Source of the DNA: Actinacidiphila acidipaludis
GTDB taxonomy: Bacteria > Actinomycetota > Actinomycetes > Streptomycetales > Streptomycetaceae
Assembly: GCF_019890725.1 (NCBI RefSeq)
Contig: NZ_JAINZZ010000061.1
Coordinates: 1-49,114, forward strand
DNA length: 49,114 nt
Direction of reading: 5' to 3'
Shown: positions 16,402 to 25,037 of the stretch, one piece after another
Numbering within the stretch: the first letter of the stretch is position 1
Layout: each line of letters opens with the position of its first letter
The notes under the pieces: model-generated
The model's database searches: none
The model's input: the letters and a program-made list of their open reading frames with translations, nothing else
What the model was told of the DNA's origin: nothing
Position numbers and translations under genes: made by a program

Positions 16402-18476
16402 CGGGGGTCACCGGGGGCCGGGCGGGCCGAACCGGGTGCGGCCGCCGCGTAGCTCGCGGGGCGCCAGCCGTCGATGTGCACCTCTTGTTCCGCGCGGACG
16501 AGGTGCATCACGGCGTTGATCAGGGCCAGATGAGTCAGCGCCTGGGGGAAGTTGCCGAGGTGCCGGCCGGTTCCGGGGTCGAGCTCCTCCGCGTACAGGC
16601 CGAGTGGGCTGGCCGCTGCGAGCAACCGTTCGCACAGCGCCTGGGCGCGCCCGGTCTCGCCTATCTCGACCAGGGCGGAGACGAGCCAGAAAGAGCATGC
16701 GAGGAAGCTTCCCTCGGTGCCGATCAAGCCGTCGTCGGTGGTCTCGGTGCGGTACCGCAGGACGAGACCATCCTCGGTGAGCTCGTCCGCGATGGCCAGG
16801 ATCGTCCTGCGCAAACGGGGGTCGTCGCAGGGCAGGAAACGGAACAGCGGCAGAAGCAGGAGGGATGCGTCCAATCCGTCGGCACCGTAGTACTGGGTGA
16901 GGCGGCCCTGTTGGTCAACGGCGTTGGCGAGGACGTCGGCGTGGATCTCCTCGGCGGCCTCACGCCACCGTGTGGCGCGCTCAGTGTCGCCGCGCAGCGC
17001 GGCCAGCTGTGAGCCGCGGTCGGCGGCGACCCAGCACATGATCTTCGAATGGGTGAAGTGCCGTCGTTCGCCGCGTACTTCCCAGATACCCCGATCGGGC
17101 TTGCGCCAGCGATCGAGTGCGGCCTCGACGGCGACCAGGACGAGCTGCCATGAGCGTTCGGACAAAGCGTCCCGGTTGCGGGTGTGCTGATAGACGCAGT
17201 CAACCACCGCGCCGTAGATGTCGTGTTGATCCTGGTGGTACGCGGCGTTGCCGATGCGTACGGGACGAGCGCCGTTGTAACCGGAGAGATGGGTCAGCAG
17301 CGACTCCGGCGCTTCCGAAGCGCCGTCGACGCCGTAGAGCACCTGCAGTTGGCCTGGTGTGCCCTCGTGGCTGGGAGTCTCGAGGGTGTCGGCGAGAAAG
17401 GCGAGGAAGTCGTCGGCTTCGGAATCCAGTCCCAGGCTGTGCAGGGCCCAGAGGGTGAAGGACGCGTCGCGGATCCAGGTGTAGCGGTAGTCCCAGTTGC
17501 GCTCGCCGCCCGGATGCTCGGGCAGGGACGTGGTCGAGGCGGCCAGCAGCGCACCCGTAGGCGTATAGGTGAGGGCCTTGAGCGTGAGGGCACTGCGTTG
17601 CAGTGGCTCCCGCCACGTGTGGTCCGGGAAAGCGGCGGCGTCCAGCCACTCGCGCCAGAAGCGCTCGGTGTGGGCCAGCATCTCGCGCGCCTCACGGAGG
17701 TCGGCCGGCAGTGGGCGATTGCCCCAGCCCAACGCGGCGAAGCACGATTCCCCGATCTGCAGGCGGTGGCGAGCGTGGACGGCCCTGCCCTCGTGCCCGA
17801 GCCGTAGGTCACCGCTCATCCGCAGCCGAACGGGGTCCGAGACGGTGGTGGCGGCCTCCTCGTAACCCGCTCCGGTGTACTCCCAGGTCGGGTCCATCCG
17901 GCCGTAGTCGAACGTCGGCTCGCACGCGAGCGCGGTCTCCACGCTGCCGTACACGCAGGTGGCGATCCTGATCAGGACGTGTTCCGCGTCGAAGTCGCCC
18001 GGGGTGCGGCGGTGGACGGTCGAGCGTTCCTGCCTGCGGTGCCAGGGGCCGACAGCGAGGAAATCGGTGACGACCAGCCAGCCTGTGCGGGTCTGCCAGG
18101 TGGTCTCCAGCACCTTGGTCCCGGGAAGGTAGCGGCGGCTGGCCGGGACCTGTGCATCGGCGGGGCCCAACCGAAAGGAACCCGCGGACCGGTCGAGCAG
18201 CGTGCCGAACACACTCGGATCGTGCGGGCGTGGCAGGCACAGCCACTCCACCGCCCCGCCCGGGGCCACCAGACAGGTGTTCTCGCAGTCGGACAGAACC
18301 GCGTAGTCGGCGATGGCGGGGAAGGAGTGCGGGGCGGCAGCCGGGCCGAGGGAACCGTCGGCAGTCGGCACGGTCCCGGTCGGCGCACCGTCGGCGGATG
18401 CCACGCGTGGCAAGGGCAGAACGGCGTGGCCCTCGGACGAAGAGGGTTCGCTTGAGGCCGCGGTGGGGGAGTGCAT
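16398..18476 (-). CDS. Glycoside hydrolase family 15 protein (trehalase/glucoamylase-like)
   Basis: 692 aa cytoplasmic enzyme. After a variable N-terminus comes the trehalase-like N-domain (IADYAVLSDCENTCLVAPGG, WLCLPRPHDPSVFG), then the (alpha/alpha)6 GH15 catalytic domain with NWDYRYTWIRDASFTLWAL and, near the end, LGNFPQALTHLALINA. Actinobacterial homologues include trehalases as well as enzymes of unproven specificity, so the substrate (trehalose or a related alpha-glucoside) is not certain. The start at 18476 has AGGAG about seven bases upstream. It is first in an operon with a 41-aa ORF and dedA, divergent from a TetR gene. Confidence 0.88.
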   Translation of the reverse strand: MHSPTAASSEPSSSEGHAVLPLPRVASADGAPTGTVPTADGSLGPAAAPHSFPAIADYAVLSDCENTCLVAPGGAVEWLCLPRPHDPSVFGTLLDRSAGSFRLGPADAQVPASRRYLPGTKVLETTWQTRTGWLVVTDFLAVGPWHRRQERSTVHRRTPGDFDAEHVLIRIATCVYGSVETALACEPTFDYGRMDPTWEYTGAGYEEAATTVSDPVRLRMSGDLRLGHEGRAVHARHRLQIGESCFAALGWGNRPLPADLREAREMLAHTERFWREWLDAAAFPDHTWREPLQRSALTLKALTYTPTGALLAASTTSLPEHPGGERNWDYRYTWIRDASFTLWALHSLGLDSEADDFLAFLADTLETPSHEGTPGQLQVLYGVDGASEAPESLLTHLSGYNGARPVRIGNAAYHQDQHDIYGAVVDCVYQHTRNRDALSERSWQLVLVAVEAALDRWRKPDRGIWEVRGERRHFTHSKIMCWVAADRGSQLAALRGDTERATRWREAAEEIHADVLANAVDQQGRLTQYYGADGLDASLLLLPLFRFLPCDDPRLRRTILAIADELTEDGLVLRYRTETTDDGLIGTEGSFLACSFWLVSALVEIGETGRAQALCERLLAAASPLGLYAEELDPGTGRHLGNFPQALTHLALINAVMHLVRAEQEVHIDGWRPASYAAAAPGSARPAPGDPR

Positions 18477-18960
18477 ACCAGTCTCCTGTTCGGCCGGGGC
18501 TATCGGCCCGGTGGGCGGGAGGCGAATGAGCCGGTCCATCGGGAAGAAAATGGAAGGCGTCCTCCGATTATTCCGCATGTCATCGGCGTCACGGCTGCGG
18601 ATCTCCTGGGGGCCCTGGGGGCGATGCGCCGTGCTTCCGGCTCCCCGGGGCGACGGGGGCAGATGCAGGAGGAGCGAGGTGTTCCATGAAAGGCGGCGCG
18701 GGCTCGGGATTCACGGCGCCCGTCGCCGGGCGCGCCCTTGCCCGCCGCGGGTGCTGTGGTCATGTCGCCCTCCCAGTACCGGGGTCGCCTCAGCGGTGCC
18801 GTCGCACTCCTCTGCCATGAGAACCGGAGAAGGGTCTCCGAATCCACTGAATGAGCGGTGTTCTGCGTCACGCTCCGACCCGGTTCCACCAGGTGAACAG
18901 GAGCGAGGCAGGAGCCGCGGGGCGTCCGGAGGATGGCCTCCGGACCGTATGCTGGTATCC
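18477..18960. other. Divergent intergenic region, GH15 operon / TetR
   Basis: 484 bases. An 87-codon minus-strand frame (18500-18763) has a fair RBS but loses coding character after about 25 codons, so it is not called as a gene. The TetR-proximal end carries a perfect 9-bp inverted repeat described separately. Confidence 0.4.
18924..18945. promoter_or_regulatory. Perfect inverted repeat upstream of TetR gene
   Basis: GTCCGGAGG-ATGG-CCTCCGGAC, two perfect 9-bp arms with a 4-base centre, ends 15 bases before the TetR start. TATGCT (18948-18953) directly after it could be a -10 element giving a leaderless mRNA from 18961. The most likely role is autoregulation by the TetR protein. Confidence 0.6.
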
Positions 18961-19662
18961 ATGGGTGAGCTGGAGCGAGAGAGGCCTCGCGGTCGGGCTC
19001 TTCGCGCCGATGCGGAGCGCAACCGCGAACGCTTGGTGGAGGCAGCGCAGAGCGTCTTCGCCGAGGGGGGCCTCAACGTGGCGCTCGAAGAGGTCGCGGC
19101 TCGTGCCGGAGTGGGGATCGCCACCCTCTACCGCAGGTTTCCGACTCGGGAGGAACTGGTCGCCGCCGCCTTCGAGGCCAAGCTCACCGAGTACGCGGTG
19201 GCAGCCGAAGAGGCCTTTGCGCTGCGTGATCCGTGGGAATCGTTCGTCGAACTCGTCGGACGGATCTGCTCCATGCAGGCCGAGGACCGCGGATTCACCG
19301 ACCTGATCACGATGTCACTCCCCTCCGCGAAGCACTCGGCCGAGCTGCGCGACCGGGCGCGGCGCGCCGCCGTGAAGATCATCGACCGAGCGCAGGAATC
19401 CGGGGTGCTGCGTGAGGATTTCGTCCTGGAGGACCTGGCGCTCTTGCTGATGGCCAACGCCGGTGTGGTGCGCGCGACGCGTGACGTCGCTCCTCACGCA
19501 TGGCGAAGGCCGCTGGCTTTCATGCTTGACGCCTTGAGGGTGCCCTCGCCCGGGGCGTTCCGTCCGGGGCCGATGCCGGCTCCTCCCACGCCCGCGCAGT
19601 TGGCCAGAATGCTCGACGGGAACGCGTTGACCCAAGGTGTGGCAGGCAGGCTCCACGAGTAG
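18961..19662 (+). CDS. TetR family transcriptional regulator
   Basis: 233 aa. The helix-turn-helix (ALEEVAARAGVGIATLYRRF) lies at about residues 36-55 after a basic N-terminus (PRGRALRADAERNRERLVEAA). The ligand domain resembles the SCO-type TetR_C family (LEDLALLLMANAGVVRAT). The start at 18961 is preceded by no clear RBS; an ATG four codons earlier is an alternative. It may regulate itself, the divergent GH15 operon or the peptide cluster that starts 275 bases downstream; sequence alone does not decide. Confidence 0.9.
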   Translation: MGELERERPRGRALRADAERNRERLVEAAQSVFAEGGLNVALEEVAARAGVGIATLYRRFPTREELVAAAFEAKLTEYAVAAEEAFALRDPWESFVELVGRICSMQAEDRGFTDLITMSLPSAKHSAELRDRARRAAVKIIDRAQESGVLREDFVLEDLALLLMANAGVVRATRDVAPHAWRRPLAFMLDALRVPSPGAFRPGPMPAPPTPAQLARMLDGNALTQGVAGRLHE

Positions 19663-19872
19663 ATCCCACTGCTGGCCAGATTTCGCCGGTTGCCGACCGT
19701 GAGCGTACGGGTCCCTCGGCGGGCGCGAGCGGTGCACCTGCCGACGGCTCACCGAAAGGCCTGTCCGACGTGTCGCCGACCAGTGTGCGGAGACGGCTGG
19801 AAATCCGCGTTTGAAAAACAAGAAGTCCAGATTGTAGGGCTTGCGGTTCGAGGATGATGCTTGTCATGGCCA

Positions 19873-19902
19873 TTGACGCTGCGAACGGAGCGTTGCTAGC
19901 CT
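19873..19902 (+). promoter_or_regulatory. Promoter of the peptide-modification cluster
   Basis: TTGACG (19873-19878) and TAGCCT (19897-19902), spaced 18 bases, make a good HrdB-type promoter. Transcription would begin near 19909, giving a leader of about 30 bases before the ATG at 19938 with its GGGGG site. It supports 19938 over in-frame ATGs further upstream. Confidence 0.6.
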
Positions 19903-19937
19903 CGCCGCGTTCGGTCAAACGAGTAACGGGGGCTCCG

Positions 19938-20843
19938 ATGGCGAATGTCTCCACACCCTCTCATGGATCTCTTTCTCATCCCTCCGAGAGTGCGCACACC
20001 CCCCGGATTTCACCCGAGAAAATCTCCTCCTCTTTCCTGCGGGACGGATATGTCCGCGTAAGAAATGCCGTGGACCTCACGCCCGGATCCCGCCTCCGGA
20101 CGCTCTTCGAGACCACGCTCCGCCGTGAGGGGCTGTCCACGGACGGTCGGCTCACGGTGCCGGCGGGCCTCACCTCGCTGCCCCCGAGCCGCGTCGCGGA
20201 CCTCGCGGACGTGGCCCCGCTGCTCTGGTCGGCCGTGTGCGCGCTGCTCGGCGGCCCCGGCCGGATCAAGCGGCCGGTCCGTCTCAGCAACGCCCTGATC
20301 TGCAATTTCCGTACCACGCGACTGTCCGACAGCTGGCATGTGGACGGTGACTTCTTCGTGCACCATCCCGACAGCCCCGAACAGGCACTGCTGCTGTTCG
20401 TCCTCTGGAGTGACGTCGGCGAGGGGGAGGGAGCCACCCTGGCGGCGCCTTCGGCCACGGCGGACATCCTCCGGCACCTGGCCCGCCACCCCGCTGGACT
20501 GACCAGCGCGCGGATTCCCACCCGGGACTATGTCGGCAGTCCGGCGGAACACCTTTCCCTCACTGGGAAAACCGGTGACGCCTGGATCCTGCATCCGCTG
20601 ACCGCGCACCAGTCGGCACCCAATCCACGAGGTGGGCCCCGATTCATCTCGAATCCGGTCGTGGCGCTGAACGAGCCCATGAATCTCACGGACGACGCGG
20701 AGGGGAAAAGCCCTCTCGAAACGTTTACACGCCGGCTTCTGGGTAGCCCCTGGACGCCGGACGAGAACGCGGTGCGGGAAACCTTCGTGCCCGGCCGCAT
20801 CGCTCGTTGGAATGGTGAAGGAACGTACACCGACCCTTCCTGA
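19938..20843 (+). CDS. PhyH-like Fe(II)/2-oxoglutarate dioxygenase
   Basis: 301 aa, phytanoyl-CoA dioxygenase-like. The iron-binding facial triad is visible as H134-x-D136 (DSWHVDGDFF) and a distal His, most likely H224 in LTAHQSAPN. R235 (GGPRF) is placed to bind 2-oxoglutarate. Such enzymes hydroxylate small molecules or peptide side chains, and hydroxylation of the cluster's peptide is the natural guess. ATG 19938 has GGGGG six bases upstream and lies behind a good promoter. First gene of the plus-strand cluster, 55 bases before the radical SAM gene. Confidence 0.82.
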   Translation: MANVSTPSHGSLSHPSESAHTPRISPEKISSSFLRDGYVRVRNAVDLTPGSRLRTLFETTLRREGLSTDGRLTVPAGLTSLPPSRVADLADVAPLLWSAVCALLGGPGRIKRPVRLSNALICNFRTTRLSDSWHVDGDFFVHHPDSPEQALLLFVLWSDVGEGEGATLAAPSATADILRHLARHPAGLTSARIPTRDYVGSPAEHLSLTGKTGDAWILHPLTAHQSAPNPRGGPRFISNPVVALNEPMNLTDDAEGKSPLETFTRRLLGSPWTPDENAVRETFVPGRIARWNGEGTYTDPS

Positions 20844-20898
20844 GCCCGTGCCGACCCCCACCGCCCGATTTTCCCCTGCGAGGGGGCGAGGTGAGCCC

Positions 20899-23244
20899 AT
20901 GCCCGCGCACATGCCGACTTCCCCGCACCACCAGCCCGGCTCCCCCCGAGTGCTCCTGATCAACCCGCCGCTGTGGAACCCGTACGCCCCGCACCTCGCC
21001 GTACCCTTGCTCCTCGCGGTGTTGCGTCAGCACCACGTGGCGGCGTCCGCGCTGGACCTGTCGGCCGAGACGATGCGCTACCTGCTCAGCTCGGACGGGG
21101 CCGCCGACTACGCCGCCGAGCGTGACCTGGGGCTCGGCGGCCGGGCCCGCGACCAGTTCGAGGCGGCCCGCTCGTCGGTGGATCGTGCGGTGGCCTTCCT
21201 GCGCTCACCGCTGAGCATCACCGATGTCGACGGTCACCGTGCCGCGACGGCCATCTGCCAGGCCGTCCTCGATGGCATCGCGGCGCTGACCCCGGGCGCG
21301 GAGCTCAGCTTCGACCGGTTCGACCTGCGCCACCGCCCGGTCTCCAGCCGGCAGGTCTACCGCGCCGTGGCCGACGCCGAGCACAACCCCTACGTGCACG
21401 TCTTCGAGCGCGTCCTGATCCCCCGGCTGCGTGCCATGCCGGACCTGGAGGTCGTCGGCCTCTCCGTATCGGCCGACTCCCAGCTGATCGCCGCACTGAC
21501 CGCCGCACGCCTCATCCGACGGGAGCGGCCCGACGTACACATCACCGTCGGGGGGAACTTCGTCACCCGCATCGCCGACCGGTTGTGGCCGGGCCACCCG
21601 TTCTTCACGCTGGTCGACTCCCTGGTGTGCTACGAGGGCGAGGAGTCGATCATCGACCTCGTCGACAGGCTGCTGACCGGCCGGCCCCTGCACGGCGTGC
21701 CCGGCATCGTCGTACCGGACGGCGACGAGCTGCATCGGTGCCCGTCCGCGACGGCCTCGCTGGCCGAGCTGCCCGTGCCCGACTTCACCGACCACCCCCT
21801 GGCCGACGGCTATCTGGCCCCGGGCCCCGTGCTCCCGGTGATCGCCTCCCGCAGCTGCGCCTGGAAGTGCGCTTTCTGCGCGATCCCCTTCGCCTCCGAC
21901 AAGTTCCGCATCCGCGCACCGGAGGCTGTCGTCGCCGAGATGGACGAACTGCACCGGCGCCACGGCACCGGCTTCTTCCAGTTCGTGGACGAGATCCTGA
22001 CCGTCCGCAGCATGCGGGCGCTGGCACGCGGGCTCGCCGACCGCGACTACCGCTGGTACGGCGAGACACGGTTCTCCCCGACGATCGACCGCCGGCTGAC
22101 GGACGCGCTGTACACCGCCGGCTGCCGCCGTCTCGACCTCGGGCTCGAATCGTACAACCAGGACGTCCTGGACCGGATGCGCAAGGACATCAAGGCGTCC
22201 TGGATCGCACCCAACCTGGACGCGTTGCTGGCCTCCGGCATCAGCGTGCATCTCTTCGGTATCGCCGGGTTCCCGGGCGAGGCGCGCTGGCAGACAGCAC
22301 GCACGGTGGAGTTCGCGGCGGCCACGCTGGCCCGCTCGCGCGATCGGTACGCGGTGCCGGACAGCACCTTCGGGATCGGCCCGTTCGTCCTCGACGCCCT
22401 GTCCCCGGTCGCCACCGCGCCCGAGCAGTTCCAGGTACGGGTGCTCCACCAGGACCCGGGCGACGACCTGCAGATGGCACTGCGCTACGACTACCTGGGC
22501 CCGCTGCCCGAACCGGTGAGCGCGGAGGACCGGGACATCGCCGCCCGGGCGGACCGCGTCCTCGGCGGCGCCTTCGGCGACGGGGACCGTCCCGCCGAGG
22601 AGGTCGTCTTCCTGCGGGCGGCAGCCCGGCGCCCGGGCGAGCGCGACGACGACCGCGACGGTCCGCGGGGCGTGCCATGCCCCGGGCCGCATTGGGAGCG
22701 CATGCTGCTGCGCCCCGCGGAGGGCTGGGTCGTCCGGCTCGTCGAGGGCGAGCGGACCCTGTTGTACGAGCCCCGGGCAGGCGCACTGTTCAGCCTCCCC
22801 AGCAGGATGCTGGACGGCCTGCCCGCGACCGCCGAGGAGCTGTGCCGCGACGCCGCCGAGCGCGAACTGGTCCGGTCCGCGCTGCACCACCGGTGCCTGG
22901 AAGCCGCCGAGCCGGGCGCCGCCGGCCTGCTGACCTCCACCGCCCAGCTGACCGGCGATCTGCTGCTGCGCCTCGGTCCCGGCACCGAGTTGGCCACCGA
23001 GGGCGTCGACGTCTTCCTGACCTCGCGGGTCACCGGGCAACGGCTGCGGCTGTCCGCGTCCGGTGCCGCCGTGGCCCGCCTCGTCGCAGCCGGCGAAGGC
23101 AGCCCGTGGGCCGACCTGGCCGCGCGCTGCGCCCCCGGCTCCGTACCGCGGCTGCGCACCTTCGTGTGGCGGTTGCTGGTCAACCGGCTCCTGTCCGTCG
23201 AGACGCCGGACAGGTCAGCGCACCCACTGGCCGAGAGGAGGTGA
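20899..23244 (+). CDS. Cobalamin-type radical SAM enzyme with fused PqqD-like C-terminal region
   Basis: 781 aa. The N-terminal 300 residues resemble a B12-binding Rossmann domain (VLLINPPLWNPYAPHLAVPLLLAVLR, VVGLSVSADSQLIAALTAARLI, VGGNF). The radical SAM barrel follows with C320-x3-C324-x2-C327 (SCAWKCAFC) for the 4Fe-4S cluster. The last 230 residues contain one or two winged-helix, PqqD-like stretches (tllYEPRAGALFSL, then VDVFLTSRVTGQRLRLSASG and LRTFVWRLLVNRLLS), the usual leader-recognition element of RiPP enzymes. ATG 20899 has GAGGTGAG upstream; an ATG at 20812 would overlap the previous gene. The gene ends inside the Shine-Dalgarno of the precursor gene. Likely acts on that peptide, by methylation or C-C/C-X chemistry. 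Confidence 0.86.
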   Translation: MPAHMPTSPHHQPGSPRVLLINPPLWNPYAPHLAVPLLLAVLRQHHVAASALDLSAETMRYLLSSDGAADYAAERDLGLGGRARDQFEAARSSVDRAVAFLRSPLSITDVDGHRAATAICQAVLDGIAALTPGAELSFDRFDLRHRPVSSRQVYRAVADAEHNPYVHVFERVLIPRLRAMPDLEVVGLSVSADSQLIAALTAARLIRRERPDVHITVGGNFVTRIADRLWPGHPFFTLVDSLVCYEGEESIIDLVDRLLTGRPLHGVPGIVVPDGDELHRCPSATASLAELPVPDFTDHPLADGYLAPGPVLPVIASRSCAWKCAFCAIPFASDKFRIRAPEAVVAEMDELHRRHGTGFFQFVDEILTVRSMRALARGLADRDYRWYGETRFSPTIDRRLTDALYTAGCRRLDLGLESYNQDVLDRMRKDIKASWIAPNLDALLASGISVHLFGIAGFPGEARWQTARTVEFAAATLARSRDRYAVPDSTFGIGPFVLDALSPVATAPEQFQVRVLHQDPGDDLQMALRYDYLGPLPEPVSAEDRDIAARADRVLGGAFGDGDRPAEEVVFLRAAARRPGERDDDRDGPRGVPCPGPHWERMLLRPAEGWVVRLVEGERTLLYEPRAGALFSLPSRMLDGLPATAEELCRDAAERELVRSALHHRCLEAAEPGAAGLLTSTAQLTGDLLLRLGPGTELATEGVDVFLTSRVTGQRLRLSASGAAVARLVAAGEGSPWADLAARCAPGSVPRLRTFVWRLLVNRLLSVETPDRSAHPLAERR

Positions 23245-23249
23245 ACCAC

Positions 23250-23375
23250 ATGGCAGAGGAGCAGCTCAACACCGCCGAGGCGGAGGTGGAGTTCGAGGAC
23301 GACGGATTCTTCGAGCCCACCATCGAGGAGGCCATCATGGCTTCCGGCCTGCACAAGCAGTTCGTCGTGGACTGA
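23250..23375 (+). CDS. Candidate RiPP precursor peptide, 41 aa
   Basis: 41 aa peptide with an excellent AGGAGGTGAA Shine-Dalgarno (23236-23245) eight bases before the ATG, well above the cluster average. The N-terminal two thirds is acidic (runs such as EVEFEDD and then PTIEEAIMASG), with a helix-forming stretch typical of leader peptides. The C-terminus ends HKQFVVD, less acidic and a candidate core. It has no signal peptide, membrane helix or Cys/Ser/Thr-rich core, so lanthipeptide or sactipeptide chemistry is unlikely. It sits directly between two radical SAM genes and is followed by a strong hairpin, the classic layout for a precursor made in excess over its enzymes. I do not recognise the family. 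Confidence 0.8.
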   Translation: MAEEQLNTAEAEVEFEDDGFFEPTIEEAIMASGLHKQFVVD

Positions 23376-23395
23376 CCCGCCCGCACGGGCCGGGG

Positions 23396-23426
23396 CCGGT
23401 GCACCGGGGCCAAGCCGGTGCACCGG
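23396..23426 (+). terminator. Strong hairpin after the precursor gene (attenuator/stabiliser)
   Basis: The 12-bp perfect palindrome CCGGTGCACCGG occurs twice, at 23396-23407 and 23415-23426, seven bases apart. The two copies can pair with each other over 12 bp (plus further G:C pairs outside). It begins 20 bases after the precursor stop and has no U-tract. It could terminate part of the transcripts or protect the upstream mRNA, so that the peptide is made in excess. Confidence 0.65.
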
Positions 23427-23483
23427 ACCCCTGACCCATCATCGCGCACACCACGCTACGACGGCGCGCACGGAAGGACACCA

Positions 23484-25037
23484 GTGACGCAGAGCCCCGC
23501 ACTCCTGCCGCTGAGGCCGGTGATCCGCACGGCGCCCGCGGTGAACGTGGCCGTGGTCTCGCTGCCCTTCTTCTCGCCCTTCGCGACCTGCTACCCGGCC
23601 GTCCTCATCACCCGGCGGCTGCGGGAGCTCGGCTGCCGGGCCCGGTTCCTGCCGGCGCACATGGAGTTCTACGCCCATGCTCGGGGCCGGGGATTGGCGG
23701 AGAGCGCGTACAAGCTGTTCACCAACCGGCATTTCGCCGCGGATGTCGCGCTGCTGCCGCTGTGGTCGGCGCCGACCGCCGCGCACCGGGCGGAACGCGA
23801 GGAACTGGCCCGCACGGAGTTCCTCGCCACCACCGAGGACGAGGCACGGCTGCGCGACCTGTTCGACAGCTACGTCGACCGGCTGGCGGAGCGTGTCCTC
23901 GGTGTCGAGGTCCTCTGCCTGACGAGTACCCACTTCCAGTTGCTGCCCAGTCTGTTGCTGGCCCGCCGCCTCGCGCGCCTGGCACGGGAGAGGGGTGTGC
24001 CCCGGCCGCGCGTGATACTCGGTGGCTACTTCGGCTCCCTCCAGGTCGCCCGCGACGTCCTCGCTCTGCACGAGGAGGTGGACATCGTGGTGTACGGGGA
24101 GGCGGAGGACATCCTCGGTGACGCCGTGCACCACGCACTGGGTGGACGGCGCCGGCTCGTCACGGGCCGGGCGCACACCTTCAAGGACGCGTACGCAGAG
24201 CAGTCCGCCCTCGTGGCGGCGTCGCTGCGCCGGCCGTGGCTGCGCGATCGGCTGGTGGTGAGCATGGAGGTGTCTCGCGGCTGCTACTGGGACCAATGCG
24301 ACTTCTGCAACTTCAACGACTCCTATGACGCCCGGTTCAAGATGCACGACCCCGGGCGCGTCCTGGCGGAGATGGCCCATCTGGCCCGGGCCTACGGACA
24401 GCGCCGTTTCCAGTTCCTTGACACCGCTCTGCCGCCCCGGTTGGTCCAGGCGGTCGCCGACTCCGGCGAGCGCCACGACTACCGCGTGTTCTGCGAGATC
24501 AGGCCCGACTTCGGCCGGGAGCGGCTGGGCCGGCTCGCCGCCCTGGGCCGTGTCACCGTCCAGCTCGGCATCGAGACGCTGCTCGACGACCACCTCGACC
24601 TGATGAACAAACGACAGACCGTCGAGGAAGGCGTGCGCATGCTGTACGCGGCCCAGGAGTTCGGGATGCACAGCGTGTGGGGTGTGATGATCGGCCACCC
24701 CAAGGAGACGCCCGATCACCGCCGGCGCCTGCTCGGCGAGATCCGCTCTCACCGCAAGGCGGGGCTTCCGGCACCCAAGTACCTCACCGAGTGCGAGCTT
24801 CGCCCCGGCAGCGGGCTGTGGGACGAGCGCGGCGAGCTGGGGCTGAGCATCGAGTTCCCGTGGCGGATGTTCGACAGCGTCCTGAGCCCGCAGGAGCACG
24901 CCTGCTCACTGATCCCCAGCCGGGTCCGGGGCATGCCCGCCGAGGAGCTGGACTATCGGGCCGACCGCCGGGAGATCAGCGAGGAGCTGACCGCCTGGCA
25001 GCGGGAGCAGGGGATGGAGGTCGGCCTCGATGCCTGA
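23484..25037 (+). CDS. Second radical SAM enzyme, B12-binding type, CX4CX2C
   Basis: 517 aa. About residues 130-215 look like a B12-binding Rossmann fold (VLCLTSTHFQLLPSLLLARRL, VILGGYFGSLQVARDVLAL, VDIVVYGEAED). The radical SAM domain carries C267-x4-C272-x2-C275 (GCYWDQCDFC), one residue longer than the standard CX3CX2C. This spacing resembles the GC(W/Y)W...C-x2-C of RiPP-maturation radical SAM proteins. Later motifs such as VQLGIETLLDDHLDLMNK fit the family. GTG 23484 has GGAAGGA upstream. It overlaps the first HprK-like gene by 8 bases. Reaction unknown. Confidence 0.83.
   Translation: MTQSPALLPLRPVIRTAPAVNVAVVSLPFFSPFATCYPAVLITRRLRELGCRARFLPAHMEFYAHARGRGLAESAYKLFTNRHFAADVALLPLWSAPTAAHRAEREELARTEFLATTEDEARLRDLFDSYVDRLAERVLGVEVLCLTSTHFQLLPSLLLARRLARLARERGVPRPRVILGGYFGSLQVARDVLALHEEVDIVVYGEAEDILGDAVHHALGGRRRLVTGRAHTFKDAYAEQSALVAASLRRPWLRDRLVVSMEVSRGCYWDQCDFCNFNDSYDARFKMHDPGRVLAEMAHLARAYGQRRFQFLDTALPPRLVQAVADSGERHDYRVFCEIRPDFGRERLGRLAALGRVTVQLGIETLLDDHLDLMNKRQTVEEGVRMLYAAQEFGMHSVWGVMIGHPKETPDHRRRLLGEIRSHRKAGLPAPKYLTECELRPGSGLWDERGELGLSIEFPWRMFDSVLSPQEHACSLIPSRVRGMPAEELDYRADRREISEELTAWQREQGMEVGLDA

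Noticed and set aside
18500..18763. 87-codon minus-strand ORF with a fair RBS upstream of the GH15 gene
   Set aside because: Only the first 20-25 codons show Streptomyces codon bias; the rest contains rare codons and no recognisable domain.
23250..23375. Lanthipeptide or sactipeptide precursor
   Set aside because: The 41-aa peptide has no Cys and only one Ser and two Thr residues; no LanB/LanM enzyme is encoded.
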